Under the pieces are notes generated by a model. It was not told the origin of the DNA. It searched no databases and saw only the letters and a program-made list of their open reading frames with translations. The position numbers and the translations under genes are program-made. From an uncultured Erysipelotrichaceae bacterium (GTDB lineage: Bacteria; Bacillota_I; Bacilli_A; RFN20; CAG-826): a stretch of 37,689 nucleotides of DNA. How positions within the stretch are numbered: the first letter of the stretch is position 1; every line of letters begins with the position of its first letter. The DNA is taken from the NCBI GenBank assembly GCA_902769185.1, contig CACXNV010000010.1, forward strand, positions 1 through 37,689, given 5' to 3'. This document shows positions 14,840-21,836 of this stretch, one piece after another.

Positions 14840-16676
14840 ATCGAGTAGGGAGGAAAATTTAAATAATTTCCTCTCCCTCTCACACCACGTAACGTGCCGT
14901 TCGGCATTACGCGGTTCAACTTATTTTCAAAGCATGTCTTGCTAAATAATAATCTAGACAACTGACTAATCCCTTTTTGGTCAGTTTTTCTTTTGAAATT
15001 GCTCTAGATACACAAGTCTTAGTTACAATCCACATATAACGATTACCCATATATGCCGTTTGTCTTGCTAAGTCCTTATCAATACCAAGTTTCTTTAATC
15101 CCCATTCCCTTTTGCTTGGTTTCTTCCACTGCTTCCAAATAACAATTCTAAGCATTGTCCTAAGATGTGAGTCTATTTCTTTTTCTAGACTTCTTTTCAT
15201 GAATCCTAAAGCAAAATAGTTAATCCACCCTCTTATTACTTCGTTTAGTTTCTTTATTCGATAGGCGAGGTCAATACTCCATTTTCTTTCACATAGTTTC
15301 TTTAATGCCCTTTTAAACTTTTGAATAGAATCTTCATGTGGTCTTGCTTTGTATTGGTCACTACTATCTTTCCAAAACCCAAAACCAAGATATTTAAGTT
15401 TATTAGGTGTAGTTATATGAGTTTTTGTCATATTAACTTTTAATCCTAACTTTCTTTCTATCCATGAAGTTATGGAATGAATAACTCGGTTCGCGCTTGC
15501 ATGAGATTTGACTACAATAACGCAGTCATCTGCATATCTAACAAAATTAAGATTTCTAGATTCTAATTCTTTATCTAGTTCATTAAGCATTATGTTACTT
15601 AATAAGGGAGATAAGTTACCTCCTTGGGGTGTACCAAGATTTGACTTTTCAATTTGTCCGTTAATCATAACACCCGCTTGAAGATATTTTCTAATAAGGG
15701 ATTCCGTATCTCCATCGTTAATCATGTTATGCACTAAAGACATAAGTCTATCTTGAGGGACATTATCAAAGAATTTCTCTAAATCAATATCAACTACCCA
15801 TATAAACCCGTCATTAAACAAGTCTAATAATCTCATTATTGCTTGTTCGCAACTTCGATTTTGTCTAAATCCATATGAATAATTACTAAAATGTGGTTCG
15901 CATATTGGACTTAGTATTTGAGTAATTGCTTGTTCGATAATTCTATCGACAATAGTTGGGATACCAAGATTACGCACCCCTCCATTAGGTTTAGGAATTT
16001 CCACTCTTCTAACGGGTGAAGGTTTGTACGTTCTTTCTTGGATTTGCTGTTTGATATTATTCCAATTATTTAACATGTACTCATCAATTTGCTCTATAGT
16101 AATGTTATCAATGCCACCGCTACCATTGTTTGTTTTTACTTGTTTAGTAGCTAGGGCAATGTTGCTATCGGATAATATCGAGTCTAGTAATTTAGACATA
16201 CTTTCCGCTTCTTCTCCTTTCCGCTTCTAAGATTTAATTCCTACGTGTTGGATATTCTTTGAGATACGCTCATACATTTTCCTGTCGGATACATCTTAGA
16301 ACATACATTTGTTAAAGCGATATAAATTGTTTGGTCCTTTCTCTATTAAGTACTATGACCTCTGCTGACTTCCTATAGTTCGCTTTTCTAGGACTTCTCC
16401 TCTATAGGACCTCACGGGATAAGTTATATATCTTTCCTCGTTTACCTACCTAATTTACGGATTAAGAGTACGTTTGCCCTTTGGACTTTATTGCTTAAAG
16501 TCAACTTGTCCGCTTAATTCGCCTTAATATTAGGTTTCTATTCGTTAGGCCACGATTTCGCTATCCCTTCTTTTCATGCATAGTTATCTAGAGGCACTTT
16601 GGGAGTCGCTATCGGGTTGGTCGGCAAATACCTCCCTTCGGACTTTCACCGTAGATATATGACATGCCCGTCATAC
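14840..16676 (-). mobile_element. Group II intron, class C-like, inserted at a terminator
   Basis: The intron lies on the minus strand and begins at 16676 with GTATGACGGGCATG, 5 bases past a terminator stem (16682-16703). The 477 bases from 16676 to 16200 hold no gene and carry the structured domains I-IV (a typical GTGAAAGTCC stretch is near 16640). The maturase ORF follows. Domain V is read as AACCGCGTAATGCC, GAAC, GGCACGTTACGTGG (about 14880-14915). Domain VI is the AGGAAA/TTTTCCT hairpin with a candidate bulged A near 14846, ending GAT at 14840. Insertion just after a transcription terminator is the known habit of class C introns. The ends could be off by a base. Confidence 0.88.
14916..16199 (-). 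CDS. ltrA: Group II intron-encoded reverse transcriptase/maturase
   Basis: This 427-residue protein reverse-transcribes and helps splice its host intron. The RT domain shows DIDLEKFFD (137-145), GTPQGGNLSPLL (189-200) and the catalytic YADD (222-225). The maturase X and group II intron-specific regions fill about 300-400 (RGWINYFALGF, then WKQWKKPSKREWGLKKLG). There is no HNH endonuclease domain, as expected for class C. The ORF is full length and uninterrupted, and all catalytic aspartates are present, so the element may be active. Its stop lies just upstream of domain V. AAAGGAG and GGAAAG precede ATG 16199. Confidence 0.95.
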   Translation of the reverse strand: MSKLLDSILSDSNIALATKQVKTNNGSGGIDNITIEQIDEYMLNNWNNIKQQIQERTYKPSPVRRVEIPKPNGGVRNLGIPTIVDRIIEQAITQILSPICEPHFSNYSYGFRQNRSCEQAIMRLLDLFNDGFIWVVDIDLEKFFDNVPQDRLMSLVHNMINDGDTESLIRKYLQAGVMINGQIEKSNLGTPQGGNLSPLLSNIMLNELDKELESRNLNFVRYADDCVIVVKSHASANRVIHSITSWIERKLGLKVNMTKTHITTPNKLKYLGFGFWKDSSDQYKARPHEDSIQKFKRALKKLCERKWSIDLAYRIKKLNEVIRGWINYFALGFMKRSLEKEIDSHLRTMLRIVIWKQWKKPSKREWGLKKLGIDKDLARQTAYMGNRYMWIVTKTCVSRAISKEKLTKKGLVSCLDYYLARHALKIS

Positions 16677-16710
16677 TTTAAAAGGGTTCAATTTAGAACC
16701 CTTATTTTAT
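16677..16710. terminator. Shared terminator and group II intron target
   Basis: AAGGGTTC (16682-16689), loop AATTTA, GAACCCTT (16696-16703), with TTTT on the minus side and ATTTTAT on the plus side. It ends the minus-strand surface-protein gene. If the intron is removed, it would lie about 5 bases after the HAD stop codon and serve that gene too. Confidence 0.85.
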
Positions 16711-16728
16711 AAATAATTAATGTACTAA

Positions 16729-18321
16729 TTATCTAATGCTTTTTCTTTTCTTAATCACCAATAAAGTGGTAAAGGCTGCTAAAGTAACTGCGGCCACAAT
16801 AATTACTAACATTGAAGTGTTGTCTTCGCCATTAGAAATAACTAAAGCGCTTGATTGATATGGTGAGAAATGTTGAGAATTACATCTACCCATATAATCA
16901 TCAAATCCAGCAAAACTAGACACTAAGAAGTCATATCTTTGCATTGCCAAAGCAATATATCCAGTAACTTCTGCATCATGAGCAACATGTTCTTCAGATT
17001 TTAAGATCTCTTTTGCTTCATTGCTAAGATTATGTTTATAATCATCTTCAAATTTATCCCAGTTAGATTTAGATTTAGTACTAGCACAGCCGTCTCCTAA
17101 AAAAGCAATACTCCATTCATCAGCCTCTGCTAAAGCTACTGTAGTGATATATAAAGAATGAGTATCAGTGTTGAAATATAAGGCATAAATGCCACCAACA
17201 AGAACTTTTACTTTGCCACTGACTGAAGTGGTATCAAAATTAGAAGTTAAAGAACTATGAATTTCAAAGGTACTATAAGTAACATTTTTAAAGTCGATAT
17301 CAAATTCTTGACCAACACTTAAAGGGAATCCTTGATTAAAGTTTTCAGAATTTCCAGCAGTATTGCGTTTTAAATGATCTAATGCAACTTTATTAGTGGC
17401 AGAGAAATTAACGCTCGCCATTGCATAAGACCAGGAGTTATCATTCCAATCATCAATACCAAGCACTCCATATTTAGAAAAATCTTCGGCCTCACTATGG
17501 TTCCATTCTACGGTTGCTTCTGAATTAAAACGGTATGCTTTCATTTTAGTCGGAACAAAGTCCAATGAATATTGAGCAATATAAATGTGATCAAATCTAG
17601 ATGAGGCAGCAATTTCAGACCATGCTTCATTATCTGAATTATCAGAATACTTAAATTTGAACTTAGCGCCATCGTTTGCCCAGTCATTGAAACCTGATAA
17701 GTCAAGATAAGTTTGTCCGTCGACACCATTTAACAAAGCGCTCTTTTGACCAACATAATAATCACAGTTTTCCCAAATATAGTCTAATCCTTCACCAATT
17801 TGGTATTTTTTCGAATCAACTCCGCCCCATTCTTCTACATGTCTTGGACCAATTACGATATGCCAGTCTTCAGCAGCAAAATAATCTTTTAATTGTTGTC
17901 CGACTGCGCCTTCGGCTTTAGTTTTGCTCCAAGCCACTTTTTGATCAGCTAATGTACTCTCCCAGTTAATGCTAATTTCACCACTATCTTCTCCGCTAGC
18001 TGCAAAGAAATAATGTTCACAGGCTTCAAGGCTATATGGATGTAAATCAGCAGAGCCAACAAGTTTACGTGTACTAGTATCGTAAGTTGGCTTATTTCTA
18101 AATAAGCAAAGTAACCATCCTTGATTAAGATCAAATTCCTCATTAGTAACAGTGAATGTTGCGCTAACATTGCCGTTAACATCAACTTCTAAGCTTCTAT
18201 TAGGAGTAGAATAATCAGCAGCCTCAGCTACACTAGTTTTTTTAGAGCCAAACGCTACTAATCCACCAACAGCGACTCCTAACAAAGGTAAGGCGAGTAA
18301 TAAAGTCTTTTTAAATTTCAT
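16729..18321 (-). CDS. Cell-surface protein with signal peptide and C-terminal membrane anchor
   Basis: A 530-residue protein. A Sec signal (MKFKKTLLLALPLLGVAVGG, probable cleavage after VAEA near 35) precedes an acidic, aromatic-rich extracellular region with many Trp/Tyr/Asp residues. It is closed by a membrane helix (MLVIIVAAVTLAAFTTLLVI) and the basic tail KKRKSIR. The tail resembles a sortase-sorted end but has no LPXTG; SNGEDNTS precedes the helix. Aromatic beta-rich stretches could bind carbohydrate, but no named module is recognised. ATG 18321 is chosen because AGGAGG sits 12-13 bases upstream; an in-frame start at 18369 would precede the promoter -10 box and is rejected. Confidence 0.82.
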   Translation of the reverse strand: MKFKKTLLLALPLLGVAVGGLVAFGSKKTSVAEAADYSTPNRSLEVDVNGNVSATFTVTNEEFDLNQGWLLCLFRNKPTYDTSTRKLVGSADLHPYSLEACEHYFFAASGEDSGEISINWESTLADQKVAWSKTKAEGAVGQQLKDYFAAEDWHIVIGPRHVEEWGGVDSKKYQIGEGLDYIWENCDYYVGQKSALLNGVDGQTYLDLSGFNDWANDGAKFKFKYSDNSDNEAWSEIAASSRFDHIYIAQYSLDFVPTKMKAYRFNSEATVEWNHSEAEDFSKYGVLGIDDWNDNSWSYAMASVNFSATNKVALDHLKRNTAGNSENFNQGFPLSVGQEFDIDFKNVTYSTFEIHSSLTSNFDTTSVSGKVKVLVGGIYALYFNTDTHSLYITTVALAEADEWSIAFLGDGCASTKSKSNWDKFEDDYKHNLSNEAKEILKSEEHVAHDAEVTGYIALAMQRYDFLVSSFAGFDDYMGRCNSQHFSPYQSSALVISNGEDNTSMLVIIVAAVTLAAFTTLLVIKKRKSIR

Positions 18322-18360
18322 AAATATTCTTATTCCTCCTAGGAAAAATAATTTTCGTAT

Positions 18361-18390
18361 ATTATACACATTTGCGCGGGGAATTGTTAA
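18361..18390 (-). promoter_or_regulatory. Sigma-A-type promoter of the surface-protein gene
   Basis: On the minus strand TTAACA (18385-18390), an 18-base spacer, and a perfect TATAAT (18361-18366). The start codon lies 40 bases further. The promoter is divergent from that of the first Nif11-type gene, about 25 bases away. Confidence 0.7.
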
Positions 18391-18414
18391 ATATTTTTAT
18401 TTCGTATAAATACA

Positions 18415-18446
18415 TGTGGCACATTTGTGACAATTGTTGTGATAAC
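18415..18446 (+). promoter_or_regulatory. Promoter/operator of Nif11 gene A with three TGTG elements
   Basis: TGTG occurs at 18415, 18426 and 18438, in TGTGGCAC, TTTGTGACAA and TTGTGATAAC. The last forms an extended -10 (TGT-GATAAC), ending 28 bases before the ATG. The same spacing (0, 11, 23) and wording recur upstream of Nif11 gene B (19342-19311). This points to one regulator and promoter class for both genes. Confidence 0.65.
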
Positions 18447-18474
18447 ATTTACATGTCTAAGGAGAAAATAACTT

Positions 18475-18765
18475 ATGAAAAAAGAACTATTAAAAGGGTT
18501 AACCGAAGAACAAATTGCTAAAGCTAAAGCTTGTAGAAGCCAAGATGAATTATTAAAAGCCGCCAAGGAAGAAGGCGTTACACTTACTGATGAACAATTA
18601 GCAGCAGTCTCTGGTGGATTCTGTAGTTCTTCAGATTTTAGATGGAAATGCACTAAATGTGGTTCAAGCGATACAGAAGTGGTAGAAAGATATAATCAAG
18701 GTAAAGAAGATGAATATGTTCGAGTGCACTGCAAAAAATGCGGATACTACTTTTATGGATTATAA
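18475..18765 (+). CDS. Nif11-leader peptide with zinc-ribbon-like core (A)
   Basis: A 96-residue precursor-like protein. Residues 1-46 form a Nif11-type leader (KGLTEEQIAKAKACRSQDELLKAA..., then LTDEQLAAVSGG with a double-Gly site at 47-48). The core of 48 residues holds Cys50 and two CxxC pairs (C59-C62 and C86-C89) 23 residues apart, as in a zinc ribbon. In Nif11-type RiPPs the leader directs a modifying enzyme and an ABC transporter-protease cuts after GG; no such enzyme is seen in the window. AAGGAG lies before ATG 18475. It converges on a close paralogue at 18989. It may be an exported metal-binding peptide or an unmodified regulator. Confidence 0.85.
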   Translation: MKKELLKGLTEEQIAKAKACRSQDELLKAAKEEGVTLTDEQLAAVSGGFCSSSDFRWKCTKCGSSDTEVVERYNQGKEDEYVRVHCKKCGYYFYGL

Positions 18766-18786
18766 TTCTCTCTGAATAATATATTG

Positions 18787-18817
18787 AAATCCCCTTTTAG
18801 GGGATTTTTATTTTTGA
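18787..18817 (+). terminator. Terminator after Nif11 gene A
   Basis: AAATCCCC, loop TTTTA, GGGGATTT, then TTATTTTT. The stem is 8 bp and lies 22 bases after the stop. Confidence 0.9.
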
Positions 18818-18871
18818 TGTCATTCTTGTACAATTTTGATACAAATATTCAAAAAATATATTAAATCGCAT

Positions 18872-18896
18872 AAAAAACTGATAACAAGTATCAGTC
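18872..18896 (-). terminator. Terminator after Nif11 gene B
   Basis: On the minus strand ACTGATA, CTTGT, TATCAGT is followed by TTTTTT. It lies about 95 bases beyond the stop at 18989. Confidence 0.85.
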
Positions 18897-18988
18897 TTTA
18901 ACTACAATTTGTCTAAGTACTACGAGAAAAATATAAGAAACACTTTTTGGTAAGTAGTAACACTTTTAAAATGTTAACACGAACTAAA

Positions 18989-19282
18989 TTATCTATTCTT
19001 GGTCCATTGACATTGACATTTTTTGCATTCGTAATGAACGGTTTCATGCCCATCTGCAAAACGTTCACTCCAGAACATAATGTCATCATATCCAGCGCCA
19101 CATTGAGGACAATTATTTTCAGTTGAAGAGAATAAGCATCCACCGGATATCGCATTTAATTGTTCATCGGTTAATTCCACGCCTTCTTCTTTTGCTAACG
19201 CTAATAATTTTTCACTGTTGTTACAGGCTTTAATTTTTGCAATTTGTTCTTCTGTTAAACCTTTTAATAATTCTTGTTTCAT
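18989..19282 (-). CDS. Nif11-leader peptide with zinc-ribbon-like core (B)
   Basis: A 97-residue paralogue of gene A. The leaders differ at few positions (MKQELLKGLTEEQIAKIKAC versus MKKELLKGLTEEQIAKAKAC) and both end ...SGG at 46-48. The cores are more diverged but keep the layout: Cys49, CPQC (58-61), 24 residues, CKKC (86-89) plus a third Cys at 91. A conserved leader with a variable core is typical of RiPP precursor families. ATG 19282 follows AAAGGAG; a TTG six bases upstream is rejected. Its promoter matches that of gene A in spacing. It lies between that paralogue and the restriction-modification genes. Confidence 0.85.
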   Translation of the reverse strand: MKQELLKGLTEEQIAKIKACNNSEKLLALAKEEGVELTDEQLNAISGGCLFSSTENNCPQCGAGYDDIMFWSERFADGHETVHYECKKCQCQWTKNR

Positions 19283-19310
19283 GTTCAAAGTTCTCCTTTA
19301 TCAATTCTAC

Positions 19311-19342
19311 TTTATCACAAGTCTTGCCACAAAAGTGTCACA
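19311..19342 (-). promoter_or_regulatory. Promoter/operator of Nif11 gene B with three TGTG elements
   Basis: On the minus strand TGTGACAC, TTTGTGGCAA and TTGTGATAAA give TGTG at offsets 0, 11 and 23. GATAAA (19316-19311) ends 28 bases before the ATG, identical to gene A. GTGACA at the first element is a fair -35 box with a long 19-base spacer. Confidence 0.65.
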
Positions 19343-19346
19343 GTTT

Positions 19347-19382
19347 TTAAAAAAATCCTTAATACAGTTAGTATCAAGGATT
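19347..19382 (-). terminator. Strong terminator between the restriction gene and Nif11 gene B
   Basis: On the minus strand AATCCTTGATAC, loop TAACT, GTATTAAGGATT (12 bp with one wobble), followed by TTTTT. It insulates Nif11 gene B from restriction-modification transcription. Confidence 0.85.
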
Positions 19383-19485
19383 CAATGTTAAGATGGTTCT
19401 CTTGTTCGATTTGGACACAATTGAACAGTGAGTTTTAATTTTTGAACGCCTTATTTAAGTTGTTCCGGTCCACCACGCTTAGTGT

Positions 19486-19512
19486 AAAAAACACGCATCA
19501 TATCGATACGTG
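19486..19512 (-). terminator. Terminator just after the restriction endonuclease gene
   Basis: On the minus strand CACGTATC, loop GATAT, GATGCGTG, then TTTTTT, 9 bases beyond the stop. Between it and the next terminator (19383-19485) I see no gene. Confidence 0.85.
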
Positions 19513-19520
19513 AATATTTG

Positions 19521-20201
19521 TTAATCAACTTTGTTAATATCATCTTCAAACATTTCTTTGATAGCAGGAATGGCCATAAGCTGTTGATAAAAATATTCCA
19601 TGTTTGCTTTTGCATCCTTTTTACGTTCTTCAATTATTTCATCATAAGAGATGCCTAATATTTCACAAAGTTCTCTTCCAGTCATTACATGTTCTATTTC
19701 AAACGCATTTTTGAAACCCTTAACTATTTCTTCTTTGCTTGTTTGATTAAAGCAACAAACATAGTAATCGGAAACAAATGGTATTTTAGCGCCAATGTGT
19801 AAATTAAATCTTTCAAGATGTTCTTGCTCTCCCCAAGCCTTTTTCGTGTCAAAAGAATCTCCATCTTTCAATTCGATAATCTTACAAACTCTTTTTTGTT
19901 GAACGACGAAAACAAGCAAATCGGGTTCATTGCCATCAAGTTTATACGAACTTTTTTTCAGAATCCTTTTTGTACAAACATAAGTTCCATTAGGAATTTC
20001 CCCATTGGTAACCGCTTCTATATAGACATCTAAATCCGTAATATTTTGAGTTTTAGAGAGGATGATTTTTTCTAACTCATTTCCATTAGAAATTACAGTT
20101 GATTGGACTTTAGCCATCAATCTACCCATTTCATCGTTATCAAAAACACGATTATATCCACCACTTGAGGTATTAACTTTAGCATTGCATATTTTAGCCA
20201 T
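19521..20201 (-). CDS. Type II restriction endonuclease (PD-(D/E)xK)
   Basis: A 226-residue protein. The catalytic core is visible as GNEPDLL (P93-D94), then 15 residues later CKIIELKDGDSFDTKK (E110-x-K112), i.e. PD...ELK, in the strand order of PD-(D/E)xK nucleases. The start lies 2 bases after the methyltransferase stop, and GGAGAGG of its ribosome site overlaps that gene's end, so the two are coupled. The recognition sequence cannot be read from the protein. Two terminators follow. As a selfish or defence module it cleaves unmethylated DNA in the cytosol. Confidence 0.78.
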   Translation of the reverse strand: MAKICNAKVNTSSGGYNRVFDNDEMGRLMAKVQSTVISNGNELEKIILSKTQNITDLDVYIEAVTNGEIPNGTYVCTKRILKKSSYKLDGNEPDLLVFVVQQKRVCKIIELKDGDSFDTKKAWGEQEHLERFNLHIGAKIPFVSDYYVCCFNQTSKEEIVKGFKNAFEIEHVMTGRELCEILGISYDEIIEERKKDAKANMEYFYQQLMAIPAIKEMFEDDINKVD

Positions 20202-20203
20202 AT

Positions 20204-20875
20204 TTAATCCTCTCCAAATTCAATATCACCACCAAAAAAAGTGCGTCCAGTTAATTTACATGCCTCAAACACCGAATATCCGCCGGAAGCAGGATCAACA
20301 ACTATATCGCCTTTATTTGTTACCGATTTAATTAATTCACTTTGTAGATCTATTGGTTTTGAATGAGGGTGATTTTTAACAGCCTTTTCTGACCAAACAT
20401 CAGGAATAGCGTGATTTGTCCAAGTGCTTTTAGCTTTAAGTGGAAGCTTTTGAACCACTACTAAATATTCTGATTTTCTTCTTGTTCTATAACCCATGCC
20501 TATTTTTGTCTTGTCCCAAACAATCATATCCACGCATCTAAGATCAGTGTTTTTAAACCATGGATTTACACCTTCAACTAAATGGAATTTATCTACCCAT
20601 AAAAACAAATATCCACTAGGAGTTAAACATCTATTTATTTCCTTGATAAAATTTAAAATTATTTTTTCATCCATTTGAGTTAACGAGCTTCGCTCTTTTC
20701 CTCTAGATACGCCTTCGTTTCCATATGAAAGCTTGTCTAAAACTCCTCTATATTGAGGATCAAAAAACAAACACTTTATAGAATTGTCATTTATATTCTT
20801 TAAAAGCAAAATACCATCAATTCTATTTTTGTAATTTAATTTGATGTTTAATTTACAATCTTCCTTAATACCCAT
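20204..20875 (-). CDS. Type II DNA methyltransferase (N4-cytosine/N6-adenine, beta-type order)
   Basis: A 223-residue SAM-dependent enzyme. The catalytic motif IV is CLFFDPQYRG (D39-P-Q-Y42, a DPPY variant). The SAM-binding motif I region comes later, VVDPASGGYSVFEACKLTGR (D194 onward), preceded by HPHSKPIDL. Motif IV before motif I marks the beta class of N4/N6 methyltransferases. It is compact for the family and has little room for a long target-recognition domain. It protects host DNA from the endonuclease directly downstream. The start at ATG 20875 has a weak ribosome site. Confidence 0.85.
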   Translation of the reverse strand: MGIKEDCKLNIKLNYKNRIDGILLLKNINDNSIKCLFFDPQYRGVLDKLSYGNEGVSRGKERSSLTQMDEKIILNFIKEINRCLTPSGYLFLWVDKFHLVEGVNPWFKNTDLRCVDMIVWDKTKIGMGYRTRRKSEYLVVVQKLPLKAKSTWTNHAIPDVWSEKAVKNHPHSKPIDLQSELIKSVTNKGDIVVDPASGGYSVFEACKLTGRTFFGGDIEFGED

Positions 20876-20891
20876 TTACGTCTCTTACTCT

Positions 20892-20944
20892 AACCCAAAT
20901 GTATATTAATTATATTTCAGGTGGGTTTTATATGCAACGCATAT
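20892..20944. promoter_or_regulatory. Inverted repeats between the methyltransferase and XRE genes
   Basis: ATATGC-AAC-GCATAT (20930-20944) is a perfect 6-bp inverted repeat, 19 bases before the XRE gene. A wider pair, AACCCA (20892-20897) and TGGGTT (20922-20927), surrounds the methyltransferase start region. Both are candidate operators for the divergent regulator. Confidence 0.45.
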
Positions 20945-20962
20945 GTGTATTAAAATGCTCAC

Positions 20963-21274
20963 ATGAACGTATTAGAAAAAGTTAAGAAATTACAGGAAGA
21001 AAGAGGCTGGTCAACATATAAACTTGCTTATGAATCAGGTTTAACTCAGTCAACTTTATCGAATATGTTTGCTAGAGGAACATGTCCTACTGTAGACACT
21101 CTTGAAAAGATATGTGAGGCTTTTGGCATCTCTTTATCTGAATTTTTTGAAGAAGACGATAGAAAAACACATGTTTCTAAAGAAGAACTAGAATTACTTA
21201 GGAAATATCGAGCATTAACTGATAAAGAAAAAGACGCTGTTAAATCAATGATCAACGCCTTGTTTCAAAAATAA
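20963..21274 (+). CDS. XRE-family helix-turn-helix regulator
   Basis: A 103-residue DNA-binding protein. The HTH fills residues 5-60 (KKLQEERGWSTYKLAYESGLTQSTLSNMF, then PTVDTLEKICEAFGISLSEFF). The C-terminal 40 residues (KEELELLRKYRALTDKEKDAVKSM) form a helical tail common in this XRE type. It is divergent from the restriction-modification operon by 87 bases that contain inverted repeats, so it may act as its controller. Classic C proteins are shorter (about 80 residues) and usually co-directional with the endonuclease, so this assignment is inference. Confidence 0.85.
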   Translation: MNVLEKVKKLQEERGWSTYKLAYESGLTQSTLSNMFARGTCPTVDTLEKICEAFGISLSEFFEEDDRKTHVSKEELELLRKYRALTDKEKDAVKSMINALFQK

Positions 21275-21292
21275 ATTACTTCATATTGATTT

Positions 21293-21835
21293 TTAAAGTT
21301 GGCAATTACTTATAAAATTTTTGTATTTTTCTTTTAAAATAGCTGGACTTACATTCATATGAGCAAAACTATTAGCAACATTTTCTCTAATTGCTTCTAT
21401 TGGTATGAATTTCTCCTTTTTATTGACTAAATATATTCAATTTGGTTTAATGTTTGTGTCAGGTAATCTGACCTCTAGATCTAGAAGCGTGTCTGCTATA
21501 GGCACGCATTTTTTATTAAGGAATATACCTAAAAGTCCGTTTTGTATAATCTGGGCTGCTTTGTAGAATAGACATTTTTGATTTTTGTCAAATTTTAGGT
21601 CTCTAGGCATGACCGATATCTCAAAACACCCCTTTATTCTTTGTGTAATAAAGAAAAATGACTGATACTCTCGTATCAATCCTGACGTTTCTAGATGCCT
21701 AGATAAACTTGTGGTATACAGTTGAGGCACATATTTAGATGAGTTGTTTTTATTTTGCTTAAGTAATTAATGCTGTCAATGTATACTCTAAGTTTTTCTA
21801 ATAGTGCGCCTCTTGGCAGAATCAAAACCTATATA
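21293..21835 (-). pseudogene. Decayed gene with several frameshifts and a stop
   Basis: Short open frames succeed each other on the minus strand, immediately after the ATPase stop. First is VLILPRGALLEKLRVYIDS... (about 21829-21693). Then, in another frame, RIDTRVSVIFLYYTKNKGVF (about 21681-21621). Then a third frame with FEISVMPRDLKFDKNQKC... to DTNIKPN, a TGA at 21437, and in the same frame FIPIEAIRENVANSFAHMN to the TAA at 21293. Each break falls where the protein-like character changes frame, so one ancestral protein of about 170 residues is likely. I do not recognise it. Being downstream of the ATPase on the same strand, it may once have been its partner. Confidence 0.55.
21487..21516 (+). 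terminator. Possible terminator for the XRE gene inside the decayed gene
   Basis: GCGTGTC, loop TGCTATA, GGCACGC, then ATTTTTTATT. The stem is GC-rich but lies 213 bases after the XRE stop and within old coding sequence, so it could be chance. Confidence 0.4.
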
Positions 21836-21836
21836 T

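Noticed and set aside
18475-19282. Classic RiPP biosynthetic cluster
   Set aside because: Only precursor-like genes are present; no modifying enzyme, protease or transporter with RiPP hallmarks lies in the window.
19451-19633. 60-codon minus-strand frame overlapping the restriction gene's end
   Set aside because: It runs in a different frame through the endonuclease C-terminus and its terminator, has no ribosome site and no protein-like features.
21437-21439. In-frame TGA read as tryptophan (Mycoplasma code)
   Set aside because: All solid genes in the window use TGG for Trp and none needs TGA read-through; this frame has other lesions as well.
21650-21678. TGATAC-TCTC-GTATCA hairpin followed by a T-rich tract on the minus strand
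   Set aside because: It could end the ATPase transcript but lies in decayed coding sequence 160 bases downstream, so the call is too weak to list.
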